From the NCBI RefSeq assembly GCF_037893015.1, contig NC_133661.1, positions 187,063,203-187,127,202 of the forward strand: DNA of 64,000 nucleotides. Direction: 5' to 3'. The notes beneath the pieces are model-generated. The model did no database searches. It had not been told where the DNA came from and saw nothing but the letters and a program-made list of their open reading frames with translations. This DNA comes from Macrotis lagotis. Its lineage: Eukaryota; Chordata; Mammalia; Peramelemorphia; Peramelidae. Shown in pieces: positions 1 through 10,144 of the stretch (position 1 is the stretch's first letter; every line of letters starts with the position of its first letter). Made by a program: the position numbers and the translations under genes.

Positions 1-1510
1 CAATATTCCAAGGGAATTATCTGTTTCTGGGAAAGAACTCTATACTTTCTATCCCAGTGGATTACTGAGCAGCAGTTACATTTTTTTCCCCTTCTGTGAC
101 CGAGGCATCCCATTCCTATGTTAATTGTCCTTTTCCCTACCCATTACTATTCCCCTCTTATCTCAACCCTTTTCCCAAGGCATCCATATTTTTGGAGTCC
201 AAAAACACTGGATTCACTGGTGGAAGGCAGGTAGGAGAGAGAATAAGCAAGTTATGTCACCTCTTTAAACTCCTTTTTCTTTCCTATAATCGCACAAACT
301 CCTGGACCATTTTTCCCCACTACACTGAATGTAGGGCGTGTAGTTGAGCCCTCCTTCCCCCACACTCAGCCCACATGGTCCTTTTCAGTAGATGTGGGCA
401 GCTCTTGCCAATAATGCTTCTATCCTAAGATTAACACATTGGGTTTCAGCCAGTCCAGACCTGAGACCTGGAGAAGAGATAATAAAAAGATGAATGAAGA
501 AATGTGGGAGACAGTATGGTGAGTGAGAATTATAGCAGTTATATGAATAGATGAGAGTACTGATTCTTAGTATTCTGCGCCTGAGACTGCCTCAGCTCAA
601 AGCTCCAAGGCAGAGATGATTGTGTAAAATGAATGTATCTTCCCTACATTCAACCATTTCACACAGTCCTCTAAATCTCAAATGCCATGGGTCTCTTGAG
701 TGGCCAGTAGTGGTTAGGGATGGGAGGTCTCCTGATTTGAATCTCTCACTAATCCCACTGTTCTTAACCCAGATGACAAATATTTGTCTTATTTCCCTAG
801 GCCTTAATTAGAAATAAAATCATTGTTGTGTCCCAATACCTTTTTTGCAGTACTTCTAATCTCTTTTTCTTTTCCTACTCCCATGTCTCCACTTACTGAG
901 GCTACACTCCCACACACCTTTAGACTGATATTCTTGGTAAAGGCACTCACAAAATCGTCCAGAGCTGGTCATTGACTGGATGATTCACACCAGACACAGG
1001 CCTGAGAAGAGGAAGGCAGGAATGGCATTAAGGTAGCTAATAAGCTATTTGCCCCTCCCTAGTTAACTTTGGTTAGATGTGGAAAGAAACTTATGGAGAA
1101 ATCTATGGACTCTTCCCTACTATAACAGGTTGGAAGGAGACTTGAAGCCCTGTGTCCTCTATCTTTCTTCTTTCCCCTGTTTCCTCATTGTTACTAAATG
1201 GTCATGGATTATTGCTACTGGAGTCTCTCTTTTCTGTTGTCTTCCTCCCCTTTTTTCCCCCTTAGGTTCTCTGCAATTTAGTATGCCTGCCTGGTCAAGG
1301 AGTATCTCACTGAAAGTTCTCTACATGATCCTGCACATTGGTAAAGCTCACAGAAGTCAGAGTCATGAGACCGGTGCCAGGCTGGACTGACAAATGGTCA
1401 GAGAATTAAGCAATGTAGGGTGAATTGGGGAAGATGGAATATCCAAGGAAGAAAGGAAGACAACAAGGTCACTGAGGTAGTCAGGTGTGATCTCAGATGC
1501 TGCCTATCTC
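1..1510. other. Flanking DNA with no recognisable gene
   Basis: I read both strands and see only short, low-quality open frames with no family resemblance, no splice-bounded coding segment and no clear repeat. By synteny with human 14q11.2 this side of KLHL33 should face OSGEP, but I recognise no OSGEP exon here. Confidence 0.4.
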
Positions 1511-1511
1511 T

Positions 1512-1692
1512 AGGCCAGGGAGTGGCCAAACCTTGACCTCAGGCAAAATACCTACCTGTTTTGTAAAGCCAGGCCCTTCAACTAAGTATGGTTTATATAG
1601 TTTGTAATATTTAAAAATCACTCTTAGCCCAAATGCACAAAACCAAGTAGCTGGCTAGATTTGGCCATACAAACCTAGTTTGACTTTAGCCC
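1512..1692. mobile_element. Possible hAT-type DNA transposon relic
   Basis: The left edge reads 'ggccagggagtggccaaacc', followed by 'caggcaaaat...cctgttttgtaaa'. This wording is typical of a mammal-wide hAT-derived repeat family. The right edge, 'ggctagatttggccatacaa', is roughly complementary to the left, as imperfect terminal inverted repeats would be. The copy is short and diverged, so the family name is not secure. Confidence 0.35.
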
Positions 1693-1714
1693 TTTTCCAT
1701 CATTCCTCCTGAAA

Positions 1715-1718
<4 letters not shown>

Positions 1719-1768
<50 letters not shown>
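1719..1768. repeat. (CA)n microsatellite
   Basis: An almost pure AC/CA dinucleotide run of about 25 units. Open frames crossing it are repeat artefacts. Confidence 0.95.
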
Positions 1769-1772
<4 letters not shown>

Positions 1773-3555
1773 AAACATGCACTTCAATCTCCTGCAACAC
1801 CCTTGACACTTGTATGGGAAAGAGAAAGGAGTTTAGGGAGGTGATGTTATGACTTGCTCTTAATCTTTCTCCTACCTGCCCTTCCACCAGTCACAAAAGT
1901 GGGAGGCAATGGTTTCTAGTGCAGACTCCCATAGATATTGGAGAGCCTATTAAAAATTCAGTGTGAGCTTTTATACCCTGGAAACTGATAAATACCACAA
2001 AATTAGGGCTTGCCTGCAGATTGAATTTCAAGTGTGTCAATACCATAAGCTTTTTTTTGGAAAGCTGATTGTTAAACATTTACCAGCATGTCAGTGGTAG
2101 GAGAGGACTAAACATTTTCAGACAGGTAAATCAGAAGAGAATATCCTCAGCAGCCTTGGGCTGGGGCGAGAGTAATCCCACCCATTCTACTTCAGTCCTG
2201 GTGAAGTCATTTATGGGTTAGCTGTGTATATATATATATTTTTTTTTGAAAAAATAACCAATCAGAGCTATACCCAACTCCATCTATCTTCATCTCGTGT
2301 CTGATCCCCACCCCAAAACACACATCATTAAATGGATGGCTTCTACTTAACTGTAGGGTCCCCATTGTCTCCACTTCTGTCCTTTCCAAGGTGCTAACTG
2401 ACCTGGAAAACTTTAGGAGCAGAGATAAAGCAGGAGAGAGCAGAGGAGAGGGTAGCCCTGAAGATTCCAGCAGACAACAGAGTTCATGCTCTTGGTCTAG
2501 AGAAATAAGGTTGGTCAGAAATAGAAATGGAAGTCCTTAACCATTCATTTTCCCCTTATCTCCTCCCCCCCTCTTGACTTCCCCCAGAGTTCCTAGAATA
2601 GAAGAATTTCTGCTGTTAATGAGTTATCTCCATATCATATCCTCACTTGAGCATCTCTTTTCTTCCTGGCACTCACCTGATAGTAGTTAGACAATCCACA
2701 GGTGTAGGAGCCAAGTTTCTGACAGCTTGCTGAAGTCTCAGCCATATGGACATTCTGGGCCTGCACAACTCCTGTTCACCACAGTCATATCTGTCATATT
2801 CCCTGAAGCATGTCATACCACTACACAGGAGTCTGAGAAGAAAAATGAGAATAGATTCCTTCTAAAGGCATCAGTGCAGACTAGAAACAACAAGGTCCAA
2901 CCCTCTCCCAGAAAATAATTCCTTCTATAATATCCCTGATGGAATGATTCAGCCTTAACTTGTTTGTATTTCAATATTCAAACAATACTAAAAGATAATA
3001 TGCAAATGAATACCTGACAGATGTGAGTTTATGAATGAAGAATCAGTGGGTACTACTCTTGCTCATTATGTTCTCTTCATTGCAGTTTCCTTATTCCTTT
3101 CAGAGGAACCAGGTAATTCTGCACGAGAAGCAGGTGAGTAGAGACTTATCATTGGTGGCAGTTCAAAAGCTAGTGTGAAGGGTCCCTTTAGGATGACTGT
3201 GTTTGGGTCCTAGAAGTAAAAGCAAAGTGGGAAGAAAGAGGAAGCAAAGTGGAAAGAGGAAAGTGGTGGCATCTTCACATGTACAAACACATATACATAT
3301 AGGATTCTCATTTCCTTCAGTATTTTTCCCAGACCCTAGTTCACTTTGAGGTTTCCAGTGATATTAGCCCCAGCCAAGATCCCTGTGGCTCAGGGGAAGA
3401 AGATAAAAATATTACAAAGAAGCTGCCATCTGGACATCATTATTGTGGGAGCAAATTTTCCAGGAAAATGATCTCTAAAGAATGGGTCATGGAAAAGAAG
3501 AACGGCTGTAAAGAAAACTTCAGCCCAGCATCCTTTGGTTTACCTCTTTACTTAG
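1769..3555. other. Flanking DNA, no gene seen
   Basis: AT-rich single-copy-looking sequence with a short (TA)n/T run near 2,225-2,250. The wording near 2,030-2,095 ('attgttaaacatttaccagca') resembles a piece of old L1 3' sequence that recurs near 32.8 kb. Nothing coding is supported. Confidence 0.35.
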
Positions 3556-3559
3556 TAAG

Positions 3560-3720
3560 TCAAAATCATGAGATCTTAGAGGTCATTGAATCCCATTCCT
3601 TCATTTTATTGATGAGGAAACTAAGGCACAGGGAAGTTACATAATTTGCCCAGGGTCATATAACTTGTAGGTGTTTGAGGCTCTAGGTCTAGTATTCTAT
3701 CTTCTACTACTACCATGTGG
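3560..3720 (-). repeat. MIR/THER-like SINE, antisense
   Basis: Contains the antisense signature 'gatgaggaaactaaggc' followed by 'gcccagggtcat', the usual reverse complement of the MIR core and tRNA-like region. It is diverged and has no preserved target-site duplication. Confidence 0.6.
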
Positions 3721-4384
3721 CTTTCAGTTTTTTTTTTCTCCAATCCAGCTTTGTTCCAGTTATCTATTTCAAATCAGAAGAAACAAACAACCCTGTAAAT
3801 ATATCTCTGACTTCATAACTCCCAGAACCCTTCCCTTTCTCCTCACTTCAGTTTCTAAATAAGCCAGTGACTTGATGGTTGAGGTTTGTAGGAAGCAGGG
3901 TCTCAATGAAGTAACTGATGAAGGAGAGAAGAATAAAGAAGAAGAAAATAATTTGAGCCTAGAAGACCATGGCAAAAGAAAATACGTAAAAAGGAAAGGT
4001 CAGAAATTTTTATGTTCAGTAGTGGAAACAGGTAATTTTGCTTCTCTCTAATACCATCCTAATTCTTCTCCAATCAATGACCTCTCATTCCTTCTAATAA
4101 GACTCCACATTGACAAACATCAGACTTTGAGGAAGCTGTTCAGAAGGGATCCCTCAGGGATCTCTCCCTGAGAACCAATGGCCCCCTCCCAAACTAAAGA
4201 GACCAGCCTCAAGGTTGAGGGGAGGAGGAGAAGCTACTGAAGCTGGGGTGTGGTAGAGTTAGGAGCCAAGCTCAAAAAGAATGAAGATATGGTTCACCTG
4301 TCTTTCCTCAAAAGGAAAAAGAAAGAAAGTAAAGGAGAATGTGGCTCTAAAACTTGGAAAGTACTTATGGGAGAGGTGAAAAAG

Positions 4385-4630
4385 AGAGGCCATGATCTAC
4401 CAGGGAGTAGATAGAGCACTGAGACTAAGACATTTTCCTGCAATCAAATATGGTCTCTAAGTACCAAGTACTACCTGAGTGATCCTGGGCAAATCATTTA
4501 ATCTTTTTGTCTATTTGCCTCAGTTTACTCATCTGTAAAATGAGTTGGAGAAGGAAATGACAAACCAATCCAGTATCTCTGCAAAGAAAATTCCAAATGA
4601 GATCACAGAGAGAGAAGACATGATTGAAAT
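4385..4630 (+). repeat. tRNA-derived SINE with 'ctcatctgtaaaatgag' body
   Basis: Shows the order 'gtagatagagcactgag', 'gatcctgggcaaatcattta', 'cctcagtttactcatctgta' and then 'ggagaaggaaatgacaaacc'. This matches a marsupial SINE class whose 3' part resembles an RTE/BovB-type tail. Related copies lie at 10.7, 53.0 and 56.7 kb. Confidence 0.7.
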
Positions 4631-4684
4631 AATCTACAGCAATTACTATTTAGTAATTTATTTGAAGACAGAAGATCCAAATCT

Positions 4685-4800
4685 GGTTCTATATGATTTT
4701 TGGATCACTTACCTTTTCTGATCCTTAGTTTCTTCATTTATAAAATGAGTTTTGAACCAGATGTTCTCTGAAATTTCTTTCAGTTTTAAAATATAACTTC
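4685..4800 (+). repeat. MIR-like SINE fragment
   Basis: Contains 'gatccttagtttcttcattt' and 'aaaatgagttttgaaccaga', matching the 3' portion of MIR-family elements in sense orientation. Confidence 0.5.
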
Positions 4801-6740
4801 TTCTGCATCATCCAGAGGGCTTGGAACTATAGGGAGCGCTAAATTAACTTTAAGGCATTTACAAGATATAAGCCTGGGAACAGAAAGCTATTATCTAAGA
4901 ACCACTACATTTTGAGCTCTCTTGTATTGGGGAGATTTCTGAAAGTGGTGAAACAAAAGACATATTCTTGGAAGTTTTCTTGGAAAAATTAAATTTTGAA
5001 AGAGGGAGAGACCTCATCATGGAGAATGGAGGTATCAAAATTCTATGAATGGGGAATGAACAATGTAAAGGTTCAATAATAGGAAGTACTTAACTTGCTA
5101 TGAAAAACTTCACTGAATGTCAGTTTCTGTTCCTTCCCTCCAAATAAATTGATTTGCATTTCTTTTTTTATTTGCATTTCTTGAAAAAAAAAGACTGAGG
5201 GGAAATACTGTACCTCCTTCCACCATAGGTTTCTTGTTCCAAGTTCTCCATTTGAGTTCCCCTAGGCTCTGCACTACTTTGCCTCAATTTTCTATATTTC
5301 CCCCCTCCTGATTTCCTCTTTTTAAAAATATCCTCCCCAGTTTAAGCTTAGTCTTCTCTCATTTATCTAAGGGCTTTTCCCTAAGCCCTTACACCTTCCA
5401 TTCTACTCTTTGCACCCTCTTCCAATAGCCTCAGTGTGCCTACCTTGGATCAACCATTTCATGTCAGACACCTAACAGAATTTTCACAGTCACAATGTCC
5501 ATGATCCTCAATTCATGTTCCTAGGGTGGGCAGGAAATGGGAAGGAAGAGGATAGGCATGGAGAGGGTCACAGGTACTCAAGTAGGGAAAATCAGGGGAA
5601 GCCACAGGGGAAGAAGTCAAAGATTTTCTCTGTCAAGGTGAGGAGCACTTTTGGAAAAAGAGAAGGGAGGGTAAGTGTGTGAAGTGGAATATGGTGGGGT
5701 TGGGTACTATACCAAGAGCAAGTCACAGAAGGCCTCAGCAAAGCCCACAGAATGCATAACCACAGCAATAACATTGGCAAAGGTGAAAATGAGGTCAATG
5801 GAACCTTTGAACCCTAGACTCAAACTTCATGAGATCAAGAAGTATGTTCATACTGTTGGGGGAGTGAAGACAGGATTGCTTAGGAACCAAGCAAAATTTC
5901 CTTCCCCAGTCTAGGATGGTAGGAAGAAAGTTGGACTGATCTGGGGTGTTCAAAATTAAATTTGGATTGCTTCAATGAAACTGACAGATCTCATGGATGG
6001 GAGTAGGGATTGGTTAGGGGAGGAGAGAATGGAGAGAGGGGAGAAAGAATAGAAGACTCAAAGGTTTTGACTCTGCCATTGGTGAAAATGACTGAGATAG
6101 ATGGACCAATGATGGTGGTGAGCAAGATAGAGAATGATGGCTCTTGTAAGTTCTGGAAGAGTCTTAACATCTCTGGATTCTAATGCTCAGGCCACAACAC
6201 CATTGTTCCTAAATTGTTTCTCCTTTTATGTTAAAGTCTTTCTATCAGTGCATATCTTTGCCAGCCTGGACTATGATCCTTGGTAGCTGAAGATAGAGTG
6301 ATACTCCAGATGTTGAGCATGAAGCACATCTAGAGCGAGAAAACCCCAGTGAAAGATAGCAATCTTTCCTCAAGAATGTCTCCCAAGTCCAGTCTGATTA
6401 TTTCCCTCTAGGCCACTTAACTTCTCTTGGTTTAAATTTCCTACAGCTTACAGTTTTTCCTATTCCCTCCATGTGTCTTTGGTCTTTTTCATTCCCCTGA
6501 CTTTCTCTAGCCTTTAAAATGACACCCCTGACCCAGCCAAAGCTCATGGAACTCTTGTCAGCTTGGTCACCATTTTCCTGTTTTTCATAATTTTTGCAGG
6601 CTCTTCTCTCTGTTCTTCAGATAAATAGTTTCTTGTTCCTCTTCCTGAGAAGACGTATACCTATCCCTCTGAAATGGGAGTCATTTTGCCCAGGAGTCCT
6701 CAGAATCAACTTATATTTAGCATAGTTGTACATGTATGTC
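4801..6740. other. Flanking DNA, no gene seen
   Basis: Overlapping short frames occur on both strands near 5,590-5,914 but have no family signature or splice context. I see no exon of the expected neighbour OSGEP. A purine-rich stretch near 6,000-6,060 is compositional only. Confidence 0.35.
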
Positions 6741-6742
6741 CA

Positions 6743-7062
6743 GCCAGCTAGGAGGCACAGTGGATAGAGCACTGGCCCTGAAGTCAAAAGGAGTTCAAAT
6801 CCAACCTCAGACTCTTGAGACTTAATAGCTATATGACCTTGGGTAAGTCACTTAATCCTGATTACCATATATATCTAAGGTAATCTCCAGTCATCCTGAT
6901 TCATATCTGGACATTGGACCCAGATGTTTCTGGAGGAGAAAGTGAGGTTGGTGACATTGCACAGCATTCTCCTCACTCAAATCCAATTCATGTGCAAGTC
7001 ATGGTATCACCTCCCTGATGTCATGGTCTTCTTTGAGAATGAAGGACTAAAGAACAACATGT
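6743..7062 (+). mobile_element. Long tRNA-derived SINE with RTE-type tail
   Basis: A tRNA-like head ('ggcacagtggatagagcact') continues through 'cagtcatcctgattcatatc' and 'ggagaaagtgaggttggtga' to 'ctccctgatgtcatggtctt' and 'gaatgaaggac'. The same ~300-bp arrangement recurs at 21.9, 35.7, 36.1 and 39.6 kb, so this is one family (WALLSI-like in organisation). Confidence 0.75.
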
Positions 7063-7391
7063 ATGATCTATATAAGATTGCTTTCTGTCAGGGGAGGGAG
7101 GAGGGAGAAAAATACAAAACTCAAAACAGCAAAATAAGATTGTTGAAAACTACCATTACATGTAGTTGGGGGAAGAAAACAAATAAATAAGAAAGAGAAA
7201 AAAAAGAATAATGGTGAGTCATAGGACTGAAGTGGTATGAAATGAGGATTTTAAGGAACTCATACTTTCCTGAGTACAAGGGATAGATGAGATTTGGCAA
7301 TTCTCACTTGGCCTAACTTTTCACAGTGCTTCCAGGGAGGGCATATTTCAATGGAAGTTTTCAGGCCCTGAAGAGTTGTCATAAAACTCAT
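7063..7391. other. Flanking DNA, nothing recognised
   Basis: Purine-rich sequence between two SINE insertions. I see no coding or structural signal. Confidence 0.4.
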
Positions 7392-7543
7392 GGGGAGGTG
7401 GCGCAGTGGATAGAGCACTGGTCTTGGAGTCAGGAGTACCTGAGTTCAAATCCTACCTCAGACACTTAATAATTACCTACCTGTGTGGCCTTGGGCAAGC
7501 CACTTAACCCCATTGCCTTGCAAAAACTTAAAAAAAAAAAAAA
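7392..7543 (+). mobile_element. Marsupial short SINE (~150 bp)
   Basis: Full-length copy of the abundant family in this window. It runs from 'ggaggtggcgcagtggatag' to 'cattgccttgcaaaaactta' plus an A-tail. It is flanked by imperfect direct repeats (aaaactcat / aaacctcat), consistent with retroposition. Confidence 0.85.
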
Positions 7544-8860
7544 CCTCATAGGGAGGCCCAGAGTCCTGAAACTTGTAGGCTAGAGGTGAGCTCAAGTTGC
7601 TCAATGGGACATCAGGAGCAGGAAAGATACCCCAAACCCAGGGGTTTAGTTTTGTTTCAGAGAGGCCAAGGGAGGAATCTGCAGTAGGGAGAATGGGAAG
7701 GGGAAGGGGAAGTTGATGCAGTCAGAAGAGGTGACCACTATCTTTCAACAGGGTCCCTCAGAAGCTTGAGTCCAAGATAACCTGACTGCTTTGAGGTTCA
7801 TAGAATTAATTTCCTCTTCTGGGATGTCTGGCCTCCAAGGGGGAGTTGAAGGAGTTATGGTAGAGGAATCAGACCACTGATGTGAGGGTTTCATAGACAG
7901 CCAGATGAGGAACCTGGACAGGCTTCACACCCAGGTACTCCTCATCCTCACCTGAGCTATAAGCTTCAGCCATGTGCATGTTCCCCTGCAGCTCTGTTTG
8001 TTAGGTCAGACCCAAATTTTTAATCCTGGTGGGGGAGAGTCTAACTCCCCCACTTCTCAGTCCATTTCTCATCATGAACATCTGACTCAGAGAATTTCTG
8101 GGGGATTTGGGTGGAATTTTGCAGCTCCAAGAACTCTAAAGTTGAAGAAGGATTGTGAAGAGGAGCTCTAGGGGAAAGATCCTAGAGATATGACTCCCGG
8201 GGAATCCCAAAGTCTTGAACTTCAGCCAATCTCAGGATTGGTTCCTGGGACCAAGATTGAAGTTATGCCCCACACAACACCACTCCCCATTCCAAGAGTC
8301 AGTCAATCATGGGTGGAAAAGAAGAAAAAAGAGGATACACTATTTGAACATTCTATCAGGAATATATTTTGGAGTACACTATTCTTTTCCCAAAAGACCT
8401 TGGAGATGGGGCCTATTAGATCTGTGGCCCTAAACCCTGCCCTCTGCCCTCTACCCTTAGACTATTGGTTCTCCATAGGGATAGACCTGGCTTCTGTTTG
8501 CCTCTTCTGTAGCATAGTTTTCCTCTTGGATCCTGACTTTCTAGAGAACAGAAAAATCAATAGTCAAAGCTTTGGGTGTGTGTGTGTGTGGGGGGGAGAT
8601 TGTCCCAAAAAAACCTCTCTCAATTAGTAGAAGAGCCTCCCCGCCATCTGCCTGAGACCAATCCACATCTCTCTTCCTTTGCTCTCCTTCCTATCCTCCC
8701 AGCACGGTCCTCCAGCTCTAACAGCTTCCCTGGGTTCTTTTCACTCCTCCCCTTTCAGTCTCCACCTGACAGTTTTTTTTATGTTCAGCTCCCTATCCAC
8801 AAGTGGAAGAGAGGTCATCTGGGGATTGGGTGTCCAAACCCAGGCAGCGGTAACCTCAAC
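7544..8860. other. Upstream flank of KLHL33
   Basis: Single-copy-looking sequence that becomes more GC-rich toward KLHL33. It contains a short (GT)n-G tract near 8,573-8,597. Short overlapping frames at 8,190-8,880 lack family features. E-box motifs (CACCTG at about 8,763; CAAGTG near 8,800) sit close to the proposed promoter. Confidence 0.4.
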
Positions 8861-8872
8861 CCCCTTACCCGT

Positions 8873-8882
8873 CTATAATTAG
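8873..8882 (+). promoter_or_regulatory. Candidate KLHL33 promoter: MEF2/TATA-like motif
   Basis: 'ctataattag' is a perfect match to the MEF2 consensus CTA(A/T)4TAG and also contains a TATA-like core (tataatt). It lies about 80 bp before a strong splice donor (8,959), so transcription starting ~30 bp downstream would give a short first exon. E-boxes lie 70-110 bp upstream. I recall human KLHL33 as muscle-enriched, which fits a MEF2 site. That this is the promoter is an inference. Confidence 0.4.
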
Positions 8883-8902
8883 CTCATGCGAGACGACAGG
8901 CC

Positions 8903-8958
8903 AGGGTGGCCCCACAAGTTCCCTCTCCCTGGGGCTCAGAGGAAAGCCCAGCACTCAG
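8903..8958 (+). other. KLHL33: Putative non-coding first exon of KLHL33
   Basis: The segment ends in 'agcactcag' followed by 'gtgagaag', a near-consensus donor. The next acceptor ('ctcatctcccctcag') ends at 9,324. Joining 8,958 to 9,325 gives a 5' UTR. An ATG at 8,886 would be out of frame with the KLHL33 start after this splice. The transcription start is a guess, placed ~30 bp after the TATA/MEF2 motif. Confidence 0.35.
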
Positions 8959-9343
8959 GTGAGAAGGATGGCGAGCTTGTGAAGGTGACCAGTTTTAGCA
9001 AGGGACAGGACATAGGTGGGCAAACACTCTGCAGTACTCAGGATCAGGAAGGGTTCCTAGAATATTCCCTGGGGCTCTGAATCTATCTCCTTCTTATTGG
9101 GAGATTGCCTGGCTCCCACAGAAAGACTGAGCAAAGGGGACTGTCCTGGAGTGGGAGCAAAGGGTAGGACTGGGGCGGGTGTGGCAGGACGCCTCAAGGA
9201 CGCAAGGTCTGGCACTTCACGGACTTGGTGGGTGGTGACAGGGATGGAGGTGCATTTTACCTAAGTTTGCAGTCAGCTTTGACAGGCGCCTAATCTCTCT
9301 CGCCCTTCTCTCATCTCCCCTCAGACCCAGCTAGTGCCGGGCC

Positions 9344-10073
9344 ATGACTTCCCCAGGCACCGAGATCTGCCGGCCAGGCGAGGGGTCCCTCTCCCCTCAG
9401 TCCGGGAAGGACTGCCCCAGCCTCTCCTTAACAACCCAGAGAAGCCCCACCTGGCCCTCCTCCCCGGATGAAGACCCAGGTCTGCTCCCCTTTCCTCTGG
9501 AAGAACCCGGCTCCCGGGCCTCTGCCTCTGGAGATCTTCCTTCTCCCACCTTGTCCCTGGAGGAAGGTGAAGAAGGGGAACCCGAGGAGCTAGTGAGTGA
9601 GGAGCACCCAGGCCAGTTCTTTGCAGAAGCTCGACGGCTTCGCGACTCCAACCTGTTGCAGGATGAAGAGATAATCGTGCAAGGTCGAAGGTACGCTGCA
9701 CACGGGGTGGTCCTGGCTTCTGTCAGCAGCTTCTTTCGCTCCCGACTGCAAGAGAAGAGGGCCCCAAGACCACCCGTACAGCTGGATGTGGCCCCCAGGG
9801 GCTGGGAGGCCCTACTGACCTTTGCCTATGAGGGGGTGGTAGATCCCACCGCTTTGGGGGATATAGTGGCCGTGGCAGAGATATTGGGGGCCCCTCGGGT
9901 AGCAGCAGCAGCGGTAAAGAAACTGGAAGGGGATCAGAACCAAGGAGACAAGGAGCAGGAGGGACCGGATCAAGCTGAGGAATTGAGAGAGAATTTGAGT
10001 GGCATCCAGCAGCTCCATCGTGAGGGTATTGGCTGTGACCTGGAGCTGGAAGCAGAGGGCTGCCACCTGAAGG
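9344..10073 (+). CDS. KLHL33: KLHL33 coding exon 1 (N-terminus and first BTB)
   Basis: Encodes residues 1-243 and one base of codon 244. The BTB-like signature is 'RLRDSNLLQDEEIIVQGRRY', then 'AAHGVVLASVSSFFRSRL' and 'LLTFAYEGVVD', which matches the core of a BTB fold (target, conserved HxxVL, F-x-Y-x-G). The donor after 10,073 is 'agg|gtaagc'. The 5' side of the exon extends to the acceptor at 9,325. Reading frames on the opposite strand (9,321-9,701) are shadows of this GC-rich exon. Confidence 0.9.
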
Positions 10074-10087
10074 GTAAGCACCTGGAC

Positions 10088-10144
<57 letters not shown>

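Noticed and set aside
1675..1887. Frames through dinucleotide repeats (also 9,970-10,197 and 14,920-15,126)
   Set aside because: Simple-sequence translation (poly Val-Cys, Ser-Leu, Thr-His), not coding.
5592..5914. Opposed open frames considered as an OSGEP exon or other gene
   Set aside because: No match to the OSGEP protein as I recall it, no splice-site pairing, and the two strands compete for the same bases.
8886..9080. Upstream ATG frame considered as the KLHL33 start
   Set aside because: After the likely splice (8,958 to 9,325) it is out of frame with KLHL33, and the KLHL33 frame has its own TAG at 9,332 just before the ATG at 9,344.
9321..9701. 126-codon open frame antisense to KLHL33 exon 1
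   Set aside because: A shadow of the GC-rich coding exon on the opposite strand, with no independent family signature.
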